A DNA stretch of 64,000 bases, taken from Chlorokybus atmophyticus. Taxonomy: Eukaryota > Streptophyta > Chlorokybophyceae > Chlorokybales > Chlorokybaceae. The stretch spans positions 206,085-270,084 of the forward strand of contig RHPI01001965.1 in assembly GCA_009103225.1 (NCBI GenBank). The letters are read 5' to 3'. Below the pieces are notes generated by a model. That model was given only the letters and a program-made list of their open reading frames with translations, was not told the DNA's origin and searched no databases. The position numbers and the translations under genes were made by a program. Positions 22,270-33,430 of the stretch are shown in pieces (within the stretch, counting starts at the first letter, position 1; each line of letters begins with the position of its first letter).

Positions 22270-23165
22270 GCTACAAGGCTGCGCTACCAAAGTAGTGGGC
22301 GCCACATCATGCTGAGGGCTTGCGGCGCCGCAGTAGGCACGCAAGTGCCCCGTTTCTCCATAGTTATAGCAAGTGCAAGAGTCGTGTTGCCCCCCCGTGG
22401 AAGCGGCCTAAGACTGCATAGGAGCGGTCCTGTAGCTGGTATGCCCCGCACCAAATGAGACTGCATAGGATCCACAGTAGCAGGGGGGTACTGGCCCCGC
22501 CCCTTGTTGGGAGTGTAGGCCGCCTTTGCCTTGGGCTTGGGCTGCGCCGCAGCCGCCTCCTGAATTGCCTTTTTAAGGCGCTTTGCCTCTGCATTGTACG
22601 TAGCTAGAGGGTCTATCGTGAGCTCCTCCACCACCTTCCAACTGTTCTTGTTGGTAATTTCCACATGGTGGAACTGCTGACACACCTCATCCAATGCTAA
22701 TGCACAGAGCACATCCGAGCAATACTGGTTGCCGGCATTCATGCAGAGGCTTAGAGCCCCTGGGTTTAGCGCCAAGCGCACCCACATTAACGTTACCAGC
22801 TTCCACATGCAAGTGCAAATGCAAACCTGTTGTACCTTTTACCTTGCTGTGAATAGTCATGATGTATATACAGAGGTGGACATGCAAGGGTGCAGAGGTG
22901 GACATGCAAGGGCCCTCCCCCCCACCGGATACGGGGAGAGGAGGGATGCAGAACAATGGTATGCAAATACTTGCATGGGTTTTTACATAGATGCCTCTAT
23001 GTAGCTGGCGAGCCCGCATTTTCGTAAGGCCAATGATGCACACATGTGCATGTTTGCGTGAGTCAAGTCCGCACCCTCATGCTTGTCCTACATGTGTGCT
23101 CGTATAAGTGGCCGTGCTCCACAAACAATGAGCCCACCTTTCATGTTTTCATTGCGGCCTTGTAG
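22270..23165 (-). pseudogene. gag: DIRS gag fragment
   Basis: On the minus strand the piece starts with an exon end (ATGAAAG followed by GTGGGC near 23138). An intron-like segment of about 310 bp with a G7 run follows, then an acceptor ACAACAG near 22828, then gag exon 2. Exon 2 reads DEVCQQFHHVEITNKNSWKV, then AEAKRLKKAIQE, a Pro/Lys-rich linker and a degenerate zinc knuckle (CYNYGETGHLRAYC, with a Tyr where the second Cys is expected). The same order is seen in the gag copies at 32.9-34.1 kb and 37.8-39.1 kb. No pol sequence follows on the 3' side. Confidence 0.7.
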
Positions 23166-23671
23166 TAATAGCCCAGATGCTGTATATGCTGGTTGTGTTG
23201 ATGGTAATAGCCTATATGGGCCCCGCTCTATAAATGAGACATCTCAATTAAATGATTGATGAGTTGTAAAAACACCGTTCTTGTTCACTAACTTACGCTA
23301 CCGATCCCAGGTGAAACTCGATACAATTAACAATATACATCTTAATGACAAAAGTTGCATCATGCTGAGCACATTAAGTTCAGCTTTTGATAGCATTTAC
23401 AGTGGATATGGACGATGTAATGGCTGCATTGTAGAATGAAGCTCTTAATTAATCTCTATAATTGCTAGAACTTTGGTAGTCTTTATAAGAGACATAGTGC
23501 TTAAAACCGAGCCCGTGTGTTTTAGTTGTGGACACCGTGTGAAAAGTAATGGCCGCTATTGCATTGTAGTGCACACCCGCAGCGTGCACTACAACGTGCA
23601 AGAATGCAAGCATGCACCCATAATAATAGCAGCGGTTGTATGCAATTGCATACACCATTACAACAGAGGAC

Positions 23672-24042
23672 TGTTGAAAACTAGTGATGCGCCTAGTGTG
23701 TGTGTATTTGCCTCTTACATACAAGTGTGCACACACTAAGGACAAGTGCAGCAAGCACGCCAACTATAGAGACAATGTGCGACCCACTATATTAAGCAGT
23801 ATACAGTGTCTTATATACTATGCTACTAAGCACTAGTCAACTCTAGTCAACTGTGGTAAAAGCCAACACTAGTTAACACTAGTCAATGGTCAAAATCAAC
23901 GGTCAAAGTCAAAGTTGATCATGGTTAACAATAACTCCCGTAACTCTTGTAACTCCCGTAGCTATATTGATTAAGCTGATCGTGCCAACTACATGTAGGC
24001 GCCGCCTATACATGTACTTTCGACAAGCTATACCATTTAACA
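23672..24042 (-). mobile_element. Solo LTR of the copia C family
   Basis: The reverse complement reads TGTTAAATGGTATAGC... to ...CTAGTTTTCAACA and matches the LTRs of C1 and C2, including the TTGAC array and the TATATAAGACACTGTATAC block. Flanking 5-mers (AGGAC, CATTC) do not match, so it arose by LTR-LTR recombination followed by change at the border, or by a rearrangement. Confidence 0.8.
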
Positions 24043-24149
24043 CATTCACCATTATTAGGGTACACATGAGTTTGCGGACTACACTATAGCTGCTATTGTC
24101 CACCTAGTGGATACTGGGGCCACACAAGAGTGTGTAACACTTCATTCAT

Positions 24150-24810
24150 ATGAGCCCACTTAATGTGCTTAATGTAGTTACAAGCTGCGTCTCATGTTGC
24201 AGTTGCGTTATGTCAATTCCTACTTGGTGAACTTACCATTCATTATGAGGATGTACGCATCTCGGACTTGTTATGGTTTAAGAGTTGGGTAACGGACTTG
24301 AAGTTGAAATGCCATTAAGTGGACATGTACTCCGCCCACCAAGGTTACATTGGGTCTCATTAATGGGCAAAGTGTACGACTTTTGCTCGTTGGCATCAGG
24401 CTTGAGCACGGCGTGCCTTGTGTTCACCAAAGTGATAAAGCATTTGGTGCGCAATTATTGTGCACAAGGCATCCGTGCCTTGCCAAATATTGAGGACTTT
24501 AAAGGCATTTACTGAACGCTCAAAAGCTGCGCATGCCTCCACCCTAGCAATGGTGCAAGTGGATGCCACATGGTGCGGAATGATAATGAGCACCGAGGCA
24601 TGAATGGGGCTCACCCACGTCTTTGTCATTTTGAGCATGGCATGAGATATATACGCTAGCATTGTGCGTGTTTTGGGGCTAAAATGTGATGGTTTATTGC
24701 GATATCTTTGGTGCGCACATGGTGATAGGCGCCATGTGCTAGGTATTGGTCGGACCATGTGGCAAGCTACACTTAGTGTTCCCACATTGGTCTTTGTGGT
24801 CAAGCATGAC
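24150..24810 (+). pseudogene. DIRS-4 reverse transcriptase fragment
   Basis: The plus strand contains GKVYDFCSLASGLSTACLVF and ALPNIEDF (24480-24500), which align with GKVYNFCALPFGLSTACFVF and VLPYIDDF of DIRS-5. The catalytic box YIDD is NIED here. Stops and phase changes are frequent on both sides. It is joined directly to an A box at 24822; RNase H and recombinase are missing, so an internal deletion is implied. Confidence 0.65.
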
Positions 24811-24821
24811 ATATGAATGTA

Positions 24822-25340
24822 TGGAGCTTATGAAAAATGCGCGCCCATGAACTCAAGAGAACTCGTTAATAAGTGATGAGACTGTAGTGCCCATAATGCC
24901 TTGGGCACTAGAGGGCACAAGCACTCCTGTAGTGTGAGTTGTGTGTCACAAACTCCTTATCTGGTCGCTTGAAACCCTAGCAAGGCGGTGCCATTCTTGA
25001 TGAAGGTGGTAAGTGTGCTATATAATGCAGGTGTTCAGTAAGCTCAAGCTTTTACAACGATGTCAGCACAGTGAGTGGCGCTATTAACAAGCTGAACACC
25101 GAGAAAGCGTGGCTTTTGCACATGCCGTGGCGGAAGTTCCCATACTTATAGCCTGAAAACCTAGTGCAGACCTTGTGTATAAGCCAGCTGATACCTACAC
25201 ACTTGCACATTGGTGTTGTATTGCACTTGGGTGATGGGCGTAGCTGCCGTGCTCAAAACCCATAACAACCCCTTAATAATGTAATGACCCCCAGCGACCC
25301 CCCAGCATGAGATGTGTGTTGCATATAACTTGTGTGGGAG
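24822..25340 (+). repeat. DIRS-4 A box and B box
   Basis: The A box starts near the hairpin ATGCGCGCCCATGAACTC and runs to TGGGCGTAGCTGCCGTGC. The B box (GCGACCCCCCAGCATGAG...GCATATAAC) is at about 25293-25340. Orientation plus. Confidence 0.7.
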
Positions 25341-26060
25341 TTTTTCAAACCCTCCACTTTAACTTCTGATTGTGACGGTGTGCTATTTCGGATAGCCATG
25401 CATCCTTTATATTAATTGTGGACTAGGTTTGTACCATCTCGGCCTCTACAGTCGTGACACTAGCTTCGCGCCTCTTCTTATTAGCTAAAAGCATGGTGTC
25501 GTGTAGCTTATTGGCACACCATGCACCTCACACACATGCGGTGTATTACTAGCAGCTGCAATGCAACTCATACGCTCATTAACCAAATAGTCACCACGTA
25601 AAGAGGCACCCAACCAAGTTATAACCATACCACCACCTTCCGGGGCAGCAATTAGGCGCTTCCTTTAGTCGATGGCGGGGTTGCGCGTCCAAAGGCAAGG
25701 CAGCCCAGCAATGCAATTGAAGCTTTTACCTAGCTCAATGCAGCAAGAGGGTAGGCTATCCTTCATCATCCCCATATGGACTTCAAGCTTTTTGCTCAGC
25801 TTCATAATGCCGGTCAACACATGGCCATCCGTGAAAGTCGTGGAGCCGGCATGTGCTCACGAGAGCCACTTATGTTGACACGCAACGTCCCAACTCATGA
25901 GATCGTGTTCTGCATCGTTATTCACAAGCTATTTTTACTCTACCTAAGAACCAAAACCTTCACGCATCATGGTCATCATGTCAGTAGCTGCCTCGCCTCA
26001 GCGGGCACACAAACCGTACCATATTACCGTTACGCACATTCCGCCAATAGTCACCAGTGC
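25341..26060. other. No clear feature
   Basis: Short frames (25672-25878, 25776-26069) show no family motif. This may be flanking genomic DNA or an unrecognised part of DIRS-3. Confidence 0.3.
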
Positions 26061-26420
26061 AAAGTGTGAAATTATATCTTGAAGAGCTCAAGCTTGTAGG
26101 TGTCCTTCTTTCGCATGTTCAATGGTAGCAGCCTGGCAGCGGCCTGCCGCACCACCGCGATGAATGCGTGCGCGGTGGGAGAGGCCTGGCCTGCCATGGT
26201 ATGCGCAGCGTGTATGGCGGGAGATACATGTTTCGCAGGTGCCGGGGTGGTGGAATCCACCAACACCTTGGCTAAAAATAGGGCCACTGTGCCAGGGTGC
26301 GCCGGCAAGGCAGCCCAAACACGAGGCGTGCAAAGCTCCACAAAGCAATGCAAGTAGCCCTCATGGCCTCGCAAGGTGCTAGAAGCACGTGATGCCGCGG
26401 CTACTGCCGGGTATAAGGTG
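26061..26420 (-). pseudogene. DIRS-3 tyrosine recombinase fragment
   Basis: The minus strand reads SRASSTLRGHEGYLHCFVEL, KVLVDSTTPAPAKHVS, IHAAHTMAGQASPTAHAF and RQAAARLLPLN. This is the N-terminal and early-core part of the DIRS recombinase and aligns with 52.0-52.4 kb. The C-terminal catalytic part is missing. The gene continues upstream at 28736 after the C2 insertion. Confidence 0.75.
26416..26420. repeat. TSD of C2, left copy
   Basis: AGGTG here against GGGTG at 28736-28740. The undisturbed recombinase copy near 52.37 kb reads ATAAGGTGCGCATGCG across this point, confirming one duplicated 5-mer with one later substitution. Confidence 0.7.
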
Positions 26421-26799
26421 TGTTGAGAACTAGTGATGCGCCTAGTGTGTGTGTATATGCCTCTTACATACAAGTGTGCATACACTAAGGATAAGTGCAG
26501 CAAGCACACCAACTATAGAGATAATGTGCGACCCACTGTATTAAGCAGTATACAGTGTCTTATATACTATGCTACTAAGTACTAGTCAACTCAAGTCAAC
26601 TCTAGTCAAAGTCAACACTAGTCAATGGTCGAAGTCAACGACTAAAGTCAAAGTTGACCATGGTTGACCATAACTGCCGTAACTGCCGTCCTTCTCCTAA
26701 CTCTGGTAACTCCCGTATCTATAAAGGTTAAGCTGATCGTACCAACTACATGTAGGCGCCACCTATACATGTACTTTCAACAAGCTATAACATTTAACA
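26421..26799 (-). mobile_element. C2 3' LTR
   Basis: The reverse complement runs TGTTAAATGTTATAGC...TTCTCAACA. A purine tract (minus GCATGGGAG, 26800-26810) precedes it. Belongs to the copia C family. Confidence 0.85.
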
Positions 26800-27309
26800 C
26801 TCCCATGCGAGCAGCTTGACCTTGAACTCCAAGTTCTTCTCGCAAGCTTACCCACATTAACTTACTCCATTGAACACTCCTACGTATGTGTTGCTCCCAC
26901 GGACTTGATGCTTGTCTCCGTGACACCATCCTTCTCCTCGTGTTGCCAGCACAACTACAAGGTTCCAATACTCCTTGTTTCCTCCTCGTAGTTGTCGCAT
27001 CAAGTTCCACCACGCCACGCCTGACCTTGCTCAGGTGATTTTGAAGACTCCCTCGATGGCAAACTATGCTATAATCTATACTGAGTTCTCTACCTTACCA
27101 GTGCTGTACCAGAGTGTAGGCCGTGCAAGGGTTGAGCAGACCCTTTTACCAAGGAAAGTACCCCTCCCATCTCCTGTTCGCTAGCTATACAACTCAGTCC
27201 TTGCATGCCAATCAGTTGAAGTCTTCAATATAGTACCGCACACCTGTGCTACCAAAAAAACAACTCCACAGCAATGCAACCTCTAGTGTATGCAGCTCAA
27301 CACCAGCAA

Positions 27310-28212
27310 CTACTCATAGGCTAGCAGTAACTCTCACAGACCTTTGTGTCTGCGATCTCCGTCTACGCATGTCCTTCACGCGCCCCTGCAGTGGGAGAGG
27401 ACGGACGAACACCATCCACTGCAACTCCTTGAGGTCCTCACCAGTGCTAGAAAGCAATCGCCATCATGGCGTGCTCCTCCTTGGTTGCCTCATCGTGGAT
27501 CCTCTTCTGGCACTCACGAATGAAGTGGCCCTTCATCTTGCAGTAGTGACACTCTTTGTCACGTGATGGCTTCCCGCCACCTGCTGTGCTCCTGCTTCGT
27601 GTGTGTTGAGAAGATGAGGCAGCAAGTGCGATAGGTTCTCCACCATTCTCTATCTCCTAAACATCCAACTTGCCTTCCACAACTAGCAGCTTAGGCACTA
27701 CATCAGCAAACTTCAAAACCACATTTGAGGACTCCAACACAGTCACTAGCATAGCAAAGCTCTTTCCTAAGCCAGCTAAGACTGCCCACATCACCTCCTC
27801 TTCCTTCACATCGTGGCCCATTGCTGCAAGTTCTTGCCAAAGCTCCCTTGCACGCGAGATGTACTTCTGATTGGCTCTTTGTGCTCCATCTTTAGAAGTG
27901 TCAGCTTGCGTCTCAGCTGCAACTTGCGCGAGTTGCTGTTGGCCTTGAAGAGGGTATCGAAGACCTCGCACGCCTCACGTCCAGTCTTGCAATCCGCAAC
28001 AAGAGGGAGATAAAAGTCTTTGACGTGCAAGCCTACCAGCGCAAAAGTTGATTGTGAGTTCTTTGTGAGGTACCAGTGTCACTTGTTCTTGGCCGCAATA
28101 ATGTGGAGGAAGTGGGATCGATAAAACTCCAGAGCTTCTTGCGGATTAGCACCAACTTCATCTGCAGCGACCATGAAGCGTAGTTGTGCAAATCAAGGGA
28201 CTCAATGGGCAT
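27310..28212 (-). pseudogene. gag: C2 gag (gag-only copia element)
   Basis: Minus strand, start MPIESLDLHNYASWSL near 28212, similar to copia gag starts. In shifted phases it continues with KLQLRRKLTLLKMEHKEP, ELAAMGHDVKEEEVMWAVLAG and FADVVPKLLVVEGKLDV to a CCHC knuckle (CHYCKMKGHFIREC, about 27500-27545). After the knuckle only a short basic tail follows before the 3' LTR. There is no room for protease, integrase or RT, so C2 is non-autonomous by structure. Several frameshifts inactivate this copy. Confidence 0.75.
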
Positions 28213-28339
28213 CCTATTTGTGTCAGCAATTGCTTGCTACACAATAGTAGAACTCACCCTCTCCCCAAGAACACTCTACTAGTAGGCGCCTATGCTCAAC
28301 ACTTTCTCTCACTAGCACAAGCGATCACACAAGCGAGTG

Positions 28340-28352
28340 TGGGCCCATAACC
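28340..28352 (-). promoter_or_regulatory. C2 primer-binding site, half initiator-Met tRNA
   Basis: The minus strand GGTTATGGGCCCA abuts the 5' LTR, identical to that of copia A. Confidence 0.8.
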
Positions 28353-28735
28353 TGTTGAGAACTAGTGATGCGCCTAGTGTGTGTGTATTTGCCTCTTACA
28401 TACAAGTGTGCACACACTAAGGACAACAAGTGCAGCAAGCACGCCAACTATAAAGACAATGTGCGACCCACTGTATTAAGCAGTATACAGTATCTTATAT
28501 ACTATGCTACTAAGCACTAGTCAACTCTAGTCAACTCTGGTCAAAGTCAATATTAGTCAACACTAATCAATGGTCAAAGTCAACGGTTAAAGTCAAAGAT
28601 GACCATGGTTGACCGTAACTGCCGTAACTCTCCAAATGCTCGTAACTCCCGTAATTATAAAGGTTAACCTGATCGTATCAACTACATGTAGGCGCCACCT
28701 ATACATGTACTTTCAACAAGCTATAACATTTAATA
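28353..28735 (-). mobile_element. C2 5' LTR
   Basis: 383 bp; the minus strand runs TATTAAATG (a G-to-A change in the usual TGTTAAATG) to TTCTCAACA. A TTGAC array lies upstream of TATATAAGA. Confidence 0.85.
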
Positions 28736-28740
28736 GGGTG
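28736..28740. repeat. TSD of C2, right copy
   Basis: GGGTG, one base different from the left copy AGGTG. Confidence 0.6.
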
Positions 28741-30483
28741 CGCAGGCGCTCAATCTTATAGTCTGCGGGGACATTGGGCATCATCGATTGTAAGCTACGC
28801 TCGACAGCATCTGTACACATCATGTGTCAATGGCCAAGACGCAAGTCAATTCGCGATGCCCACATGCGAGTGTTTGGCAAGCCCGCTTGGAGTTTCGTGA
28901 CTTGTGGGCTAGGCCACAAGCAGGCTGGGTTGTTAGGCAGGCATACAACATCTGTATTAAATGGTGCCCACACTCCCGGGCAGAGAACGGGCCACCAATT
29001 TTTTTTTGGGGGGGGGGGTGGTCCATTTAAGTACGATAAGGCACATGCGAGCCTTGCAGTTGCAAGCATGTTGCAAGACAATACCAACACGGTGTGGAGG
29101 GGGGGGGGCGGGGGGGCGCATTAGTTGTTGCAGCCAGCCTCCAATCCTAGTGAAAGGCATTGCCAAACGAGCCTGTACATGGCAATGCCGAGTTGAAGGC
29201 CACACAATGCTGGCATTTGTGGCAAAGCGGTCCACACTTAAGGGGCCCCACTTGCGGGCGAGCGGGCCCAAGGTGTTTTGAGAGTCCAACCAATCCGATC
29301 TGGTGCCCTAGAGAGCGCGTCCACCTCCTCAATAAGCTCGCGTGGCAACCACTTTATGTGCAAGCAGATGCAATGGCGGTGGCAATGTAATAACGCAATA
29401 TGCACTTGCTGCACGTGTGCGGCCTCACTGCCCCTTTTGCGCATGATGTAGTACACATTGCGGGCATCACCATAGCACAGCACAGTCCGCCCATATAGCT
29501 CCGCCTCTACAGTTAACATTGCTCGCTCAAGGCCTAAAAGCTCATATTATGTTAATAAAGTTAGGCACTCCTCATGTGTAAATGTGCCTTTTGCTACTGG
29601 GGTAGCCATGCCATGGCGCACTAGTCCCCAACCAGTGCCGCTAGCGTCCACATAATACACAATGTTCGGCCGTACTGTGGGCCATATAGGCGCAACATAA
29701 AGCTCCTTAATGTGGTCCCGCAGCGTGAGCTCATCAATTTCCGCCTTGTGTAGCACCATGTGTGAGTTCGGAGTGGCGCGTCTCAACCAAGCGGCATGTA
29801 TGCCAAGTCATGAGTTTGATGGCAGGGCCCAACACCATGAACATGGATTGCAGCTTGCTATAAACGCCAGCAACTTCACTAGCACATGGCGCCTATTACC
29901 ACATGCGCGCTGCAAGTATCCAAGCAAACCATTGCGCTTCTTGCCGGGGATACGAAAAGTGCCAGTGTGTGTATCCCGCACAAAGCCGAGGCAAATGATG
30001 ACTCTGCTGAGCACCACCTGTGCATTAGTGTCAATCACCAGCCCGCACCATGCTGCATCTGCTTGCACAATGAGTAGAGTGGAGGCATGCTCAGCCTTGG
30101 AGCGAGCAGCAATGGGAAGTCGTCAATGTATGGCAATACACGCACGCCCTGCACTTGCCAACGGTGCACCAATTGCTTCATCACTTTTGTGAACACAAAG
30201 CACGCCATGCTCAACCCAAATGGTAACGAGCAGAAGTTGTACACTTTTCCAGCGAATGAGCACCCCAAGTACTCTAAGATGCGTGGTGTATGTCCACATG
30301 ATAATAACCGGACTTCAAATTCGCGGAGAACAACCAGTCCTCGGGCTGCAGTAAGTTTGGGATGCTGAGCACATCCTCATACTTGAATGGCGTGTTCACC
30401 AAGTCGGAGTTGACAGCGCGCAAGTTCATGACGAGGCACAGCTTGTGGCCATCATTAATCACATTGAGTGAGCTCATAAAGGG

Positions 30484-30728
30484 NNNNNNNNNNNNNNNNN
30501 NNNNNNNNNNNNNNNNNNNNNNNNNNNNNNNNNNNNNNNNNNNNNNNNNNNNNNNNNNNNNNNNNNNNNNNNNNNNNNNNNNNNNNNNNNNNNNNNNNNN
30601 NNNNNNNNNNNNNNNNNNNNNNNNNNNNNNNNNNNNNNNNNNNNNNNNNNNNNNNNNNNNNNNNNNNNNNNNNNNNNNNNNNNNNNNNNNNNNNNNNNNN
30701 NNNNNNNNNNNNNNNNNNNNNNNNNNNN
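30484..30728. other. Assembly gap (245 N)
   Basis: Run of N inside the DIRS-3 RT. On its right side the sequence is a G-run (GGAGGGGGCGGGGGGG), which probably stopped sequencing. Confidence 0.99.
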
Positions 30729-31200
30729 GGAGGGGGCGGGGGGGGACACTCTTGTGCGGCCCCACTATGCACTAGGTTGGCGATAGCAGCCGAGTGAAGT
30801 CCGCAAACTCATGCACACCCTCGTAGCTGGTGAATGCCCATTCGGGGGGAGGGTCAGCCGCCCATGGTAGCTTATACCCGTACTCCACTCAGGACAGGAC
30901 CATAGTAGAGTTGTAAAATTGCCGCCATGCTGATAAGGCCTTTCGTAAGCGGTGTGTTATGTATGGACCTTTCACAACCAAGTTGCTAGGTGTGTGTGCA
31001 TTTTATGCATTTTGCTTTGAAACTCATGGTGTTTCTTGTAGTCCTCCACCAACTTTTACTCAATCAAAGTGTGGTTAAGGGCCACCGTGCACACTGCCTC
31101 CGTTTTTACCCTTCATATGTGCAACAAGTGAGTGCAAGCACTCCCATATTGTAACGGTCACCACTTTTGTAAACAATGCCTAATTAGGACGTTCAAGGTG

Positions 31201-31439
31201 TTGACAGAAAGCGTTGCTCAGCACTCAAACCGAACAGCGGCTGCAAGTAATAGGCAGTTGCATCTAGCCGAGGCCTTCCATGAGCCCAATAATGTGCAAA
31301 AATAGTAAACCGTGTTTAAATCTCACATTTATTAGCTCTGCACAAGCGTCATTATGTCACAATAATAAATTCAAAGTCTCATGCCTTTTGGAGGTAATCT
31401 AAGACTTTAAAATGAATTCATAGGCATTACATGCGCACA
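31201..31439 (-). other. DIRS-3 gag-pol spacer, unrecognised
   Basis: Lies between the DIRS-3 gag C-terminus and the upstream RT region; no motif seen. Confidence 0.3.
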
Positions 31440-31715
31440 AGTATTTAGCTACTAGACGGTTATGATACAGCTATGGGGCTTTGCTACCAAACTAGTGGCC
31501 GCCACGGCCTACAAAGGGCTTACGATAATACGCACGCAGGTGCCCTGGCTTCCCGTGATTGTAGCAAGTGCGGGAGTTACATTGACCCCCAGTGGAAGCG
31601 GCCTGAGGCTGCATAGGAGTGGTCCTTCAATTGGTAACTGGGTCCCGCATCATATGCATACAACCCAGAGTAAAAGGGGGGGTACTAGCCCCGCCCCTTG
31701 TTGGGATGGTAGGCA
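31440..31715 (-). pseudogene. gag: DIRS-3 gag C-terminal part
   Basis: The minus strand reads PNKGRG then a degenerate zinc knuckle (CYNHGKPGHLRAYY), matching the gag end at 22.3 kb. It is the continuation of the gag fragment at 37.8-39.1 kb across the copia B insertion. Confidence 0.7.
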
Positions 31716-31720
31716 GGCTT
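31716..31720. repeat. TSD of copia B, left copy
   Basis: GGCTT, repeated exactly at 37818-37822 on the other side of copia B. Confidence 0.9.
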
Positions 31721-32025
31721 TATTGAGATTGCATAGTAGCAACAATGACAAACACAAGTGTGGCGCTGACAATAGAGCAGAGTGGATCTTATTGTCTTGC
31801 ACAACATACAGTGTCTTATATAGTACACTAGTGAGCGCTAGTCAACACTAGTCAACGCTAGTCAAAGTCAACACTAGTCAACACTAGTCAACGGTCAACA
31901 TTAAAGATCAAAGTCAACGTTGACCATAGTGGACTGTAACTCCTATAACGGCAGCTGACCGTAACTCCCAAGGTGAAGATGATCGTAGAAGTTTAGCTAA
32001 GGCGCCTAGCAAAGTACCTTTAACA
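31721..32025 (-). mobile_element. Copia B 3' LTR
   Basis: 305 bp; the minus strand runs TGTTAAAGGTAC...CAATCTCAATA, same family as copia A. The purine tract GCGTGGGAG precedes it on the minus strand (32026-32034). Confidence 0.92.
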
Positions 32026-32042
32026 CTCCCACGCGAGCATCT

Positions 32043-32876
32043 TTAGCCTTCAACTCCGAGCTCCAGGCAACAAGTCTGGAACTTGGTTGATGGTAGTGGC
32101 TTGGTCATGCAGTCCGCGAGCATGTCCTCCGTGCTACAGTACTGAACTCCACCTCACCGCGTGCAACTCTCTCTCTCACCAGGTGGTGCATGATGTCGAT
32201 GTGCTTCGACCTGGGAGATGTGATAGGGTGCATGCTCAACTTGAGCGCTCCTTGGTTGTCACACATGATAGTGACCCGGCTCAGTGCATGTCCCAAGTAA
32301 GTGACCAACTTGCGAAGCCATAGTGCTTCTTTCACCGCAGATGAAGCCGCCATGTACTCGGCCTCAGTGGTTGATGCAGCAACAGTGGGCTGTAGTCGGC
32401 TGTTCCAGCTGACGACGCCTCCTCCCATCAGGAAAGTGTCCTGTGGTAGACCTCCTCGTGTCGAGGTCCCCCGCATATTCTGCATCAGAATAACCCTGTA
32501 ATGTAATGTCTTTTGTCCTCCCCAAAGTGATACCCACGTCCAAGGTGCTGCCAAGGTAGCGAAGAACTCCTTTTGCCGCCTTCCAGTGCTCCATGGTTGG
32601 TGCTGACATGTGTCTCGCCAAGATTCCACGGCTTGTGCGATGTCGGGCCTCGTGCTGATGGACAAGTAGATGAGGCTCCCAACCAGCTCACCGTATGAAT
32701 GTGTAGCCTTGTCAAGCACGGTGGTAGTGTCCTGCCTTGAGTAGATGTACTCCCACGCTCAGTGGTGTTGCCTTGCCCTTGGCGTCTTGCAACTTGAACT
32801 TCTTGAGTACATTCAGGATCATCTGCTTCTTGGTGATCTTGATTGTCCTTGCAACTCTGTCTCTGGTGATGACAAT
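32043..32876 (-). pseudogene. gag-pol: Copia B polyprotein, C-terminal part (RT end and RNase H)
   Basis: Minus strand. It resumes RT after the inserted DIRS fragment (IVITRDRVARTIKITKKQ), then SYGELVGSLIYLSISTRPDI and RNase H (YSDAEYAGDLDTRRS, STTEAEYMAASSAV, CDNQGALKLS), with the terminal stop near 32043. Frameshifts occur near 32715, 32625, 32430 and 32140. It keeps the Trp codon (EHWKAAKG) that is TGA in copia A. Confidence 0.85.
32798..32876. repeat. 79-bp duplication, left copy
   Basis: Copia RT sequence present here and at 34334-34412 with two mismatches by eye (A/T and T/C). It flanks the inserted DIRS fragment exactly. Confidence 0.85.
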
Positions 32877-33430
32877 CCTTGATTGCCTTCTTAAGGCGCT
32901 TCGCCTCGGCGTCATCCGCGGCCAGAGGATGTCCCTTGAGCTCCTCCATCACTTTCCAGTTGTGTTTGTTGGCTACTTCTAAGTAGTGAAACTGTTTGAA
33001 TACCTCCTCAAACGCTGCGCACAAAGCACATGTAAGCAACACGAGTTGCATCAGCACACTGGCTCAAAGCCATAGGGTCCAGCGCCAAGCGCACCCACAT
33101 CCCACCCTCAACTTTACATACCACATGCCCTGCGGATTCGGATGCATATGATGTGCCCTGTTGTGCTTGTTACCTTGCTGTGAGGTAGTCATAATGTGAA
33201 TACAGGGGTGAGCATGCAAAGATGTTAAGTGCGGGCCCTCCCCCCCCGCCGGACATGGGGGGAGGAGGGATGCGGAACAAATGCATCTCGTGCATCTATG
33301 TTGATCAGGGAAGCGCCTTTATAAGGCCCATAGCGCACGCATGTGCAAGTGGGCATGGACCAAGTCCGCACCCACATGATGATGTTTGTATGGACGCTCG
33401 TGCACATGACGCTACAAAGAATGAGCCCAC

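Larger units (their letters stand above)
28736..31200 (-). pseudogene. pol: DIRS-3 pol: RT, RNase H, methyltransferase-like, recombinase start
   Basis: Minus strand, from high to low coordinate. An upstream RT region starts near 31040. RT follows with MNLRAVNSDLVNTPFKYEDV, GKVYNFCSLPFGLSMACF and the catalytic box YIDDF (30116-30130). RNase H carries YYVDASGTGWG (about 29640) and WLPRELIEEVDALSRAPD (about 29320). A segment like the DIRS methyltransferase-type domain reads LSVDRFATNASIV...RIGIVLQHA (28960-29240). The recombinase N-terminus then reaches the C2 insertion. Multiple stops and phase shifts; a 245-base assembly gap removes part of RT. The order RT-RH-YR is that of DIRS/Ngaro/PAT elements. 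Confidence 0.8.

Noticed and set aside
33225-33430. C-terminal extension of the DIRS-6 gag frame
   Set aside because: Reads through a donor-like GTGGGC and the C8 run; the other two gag copies are not conserved as protein here.
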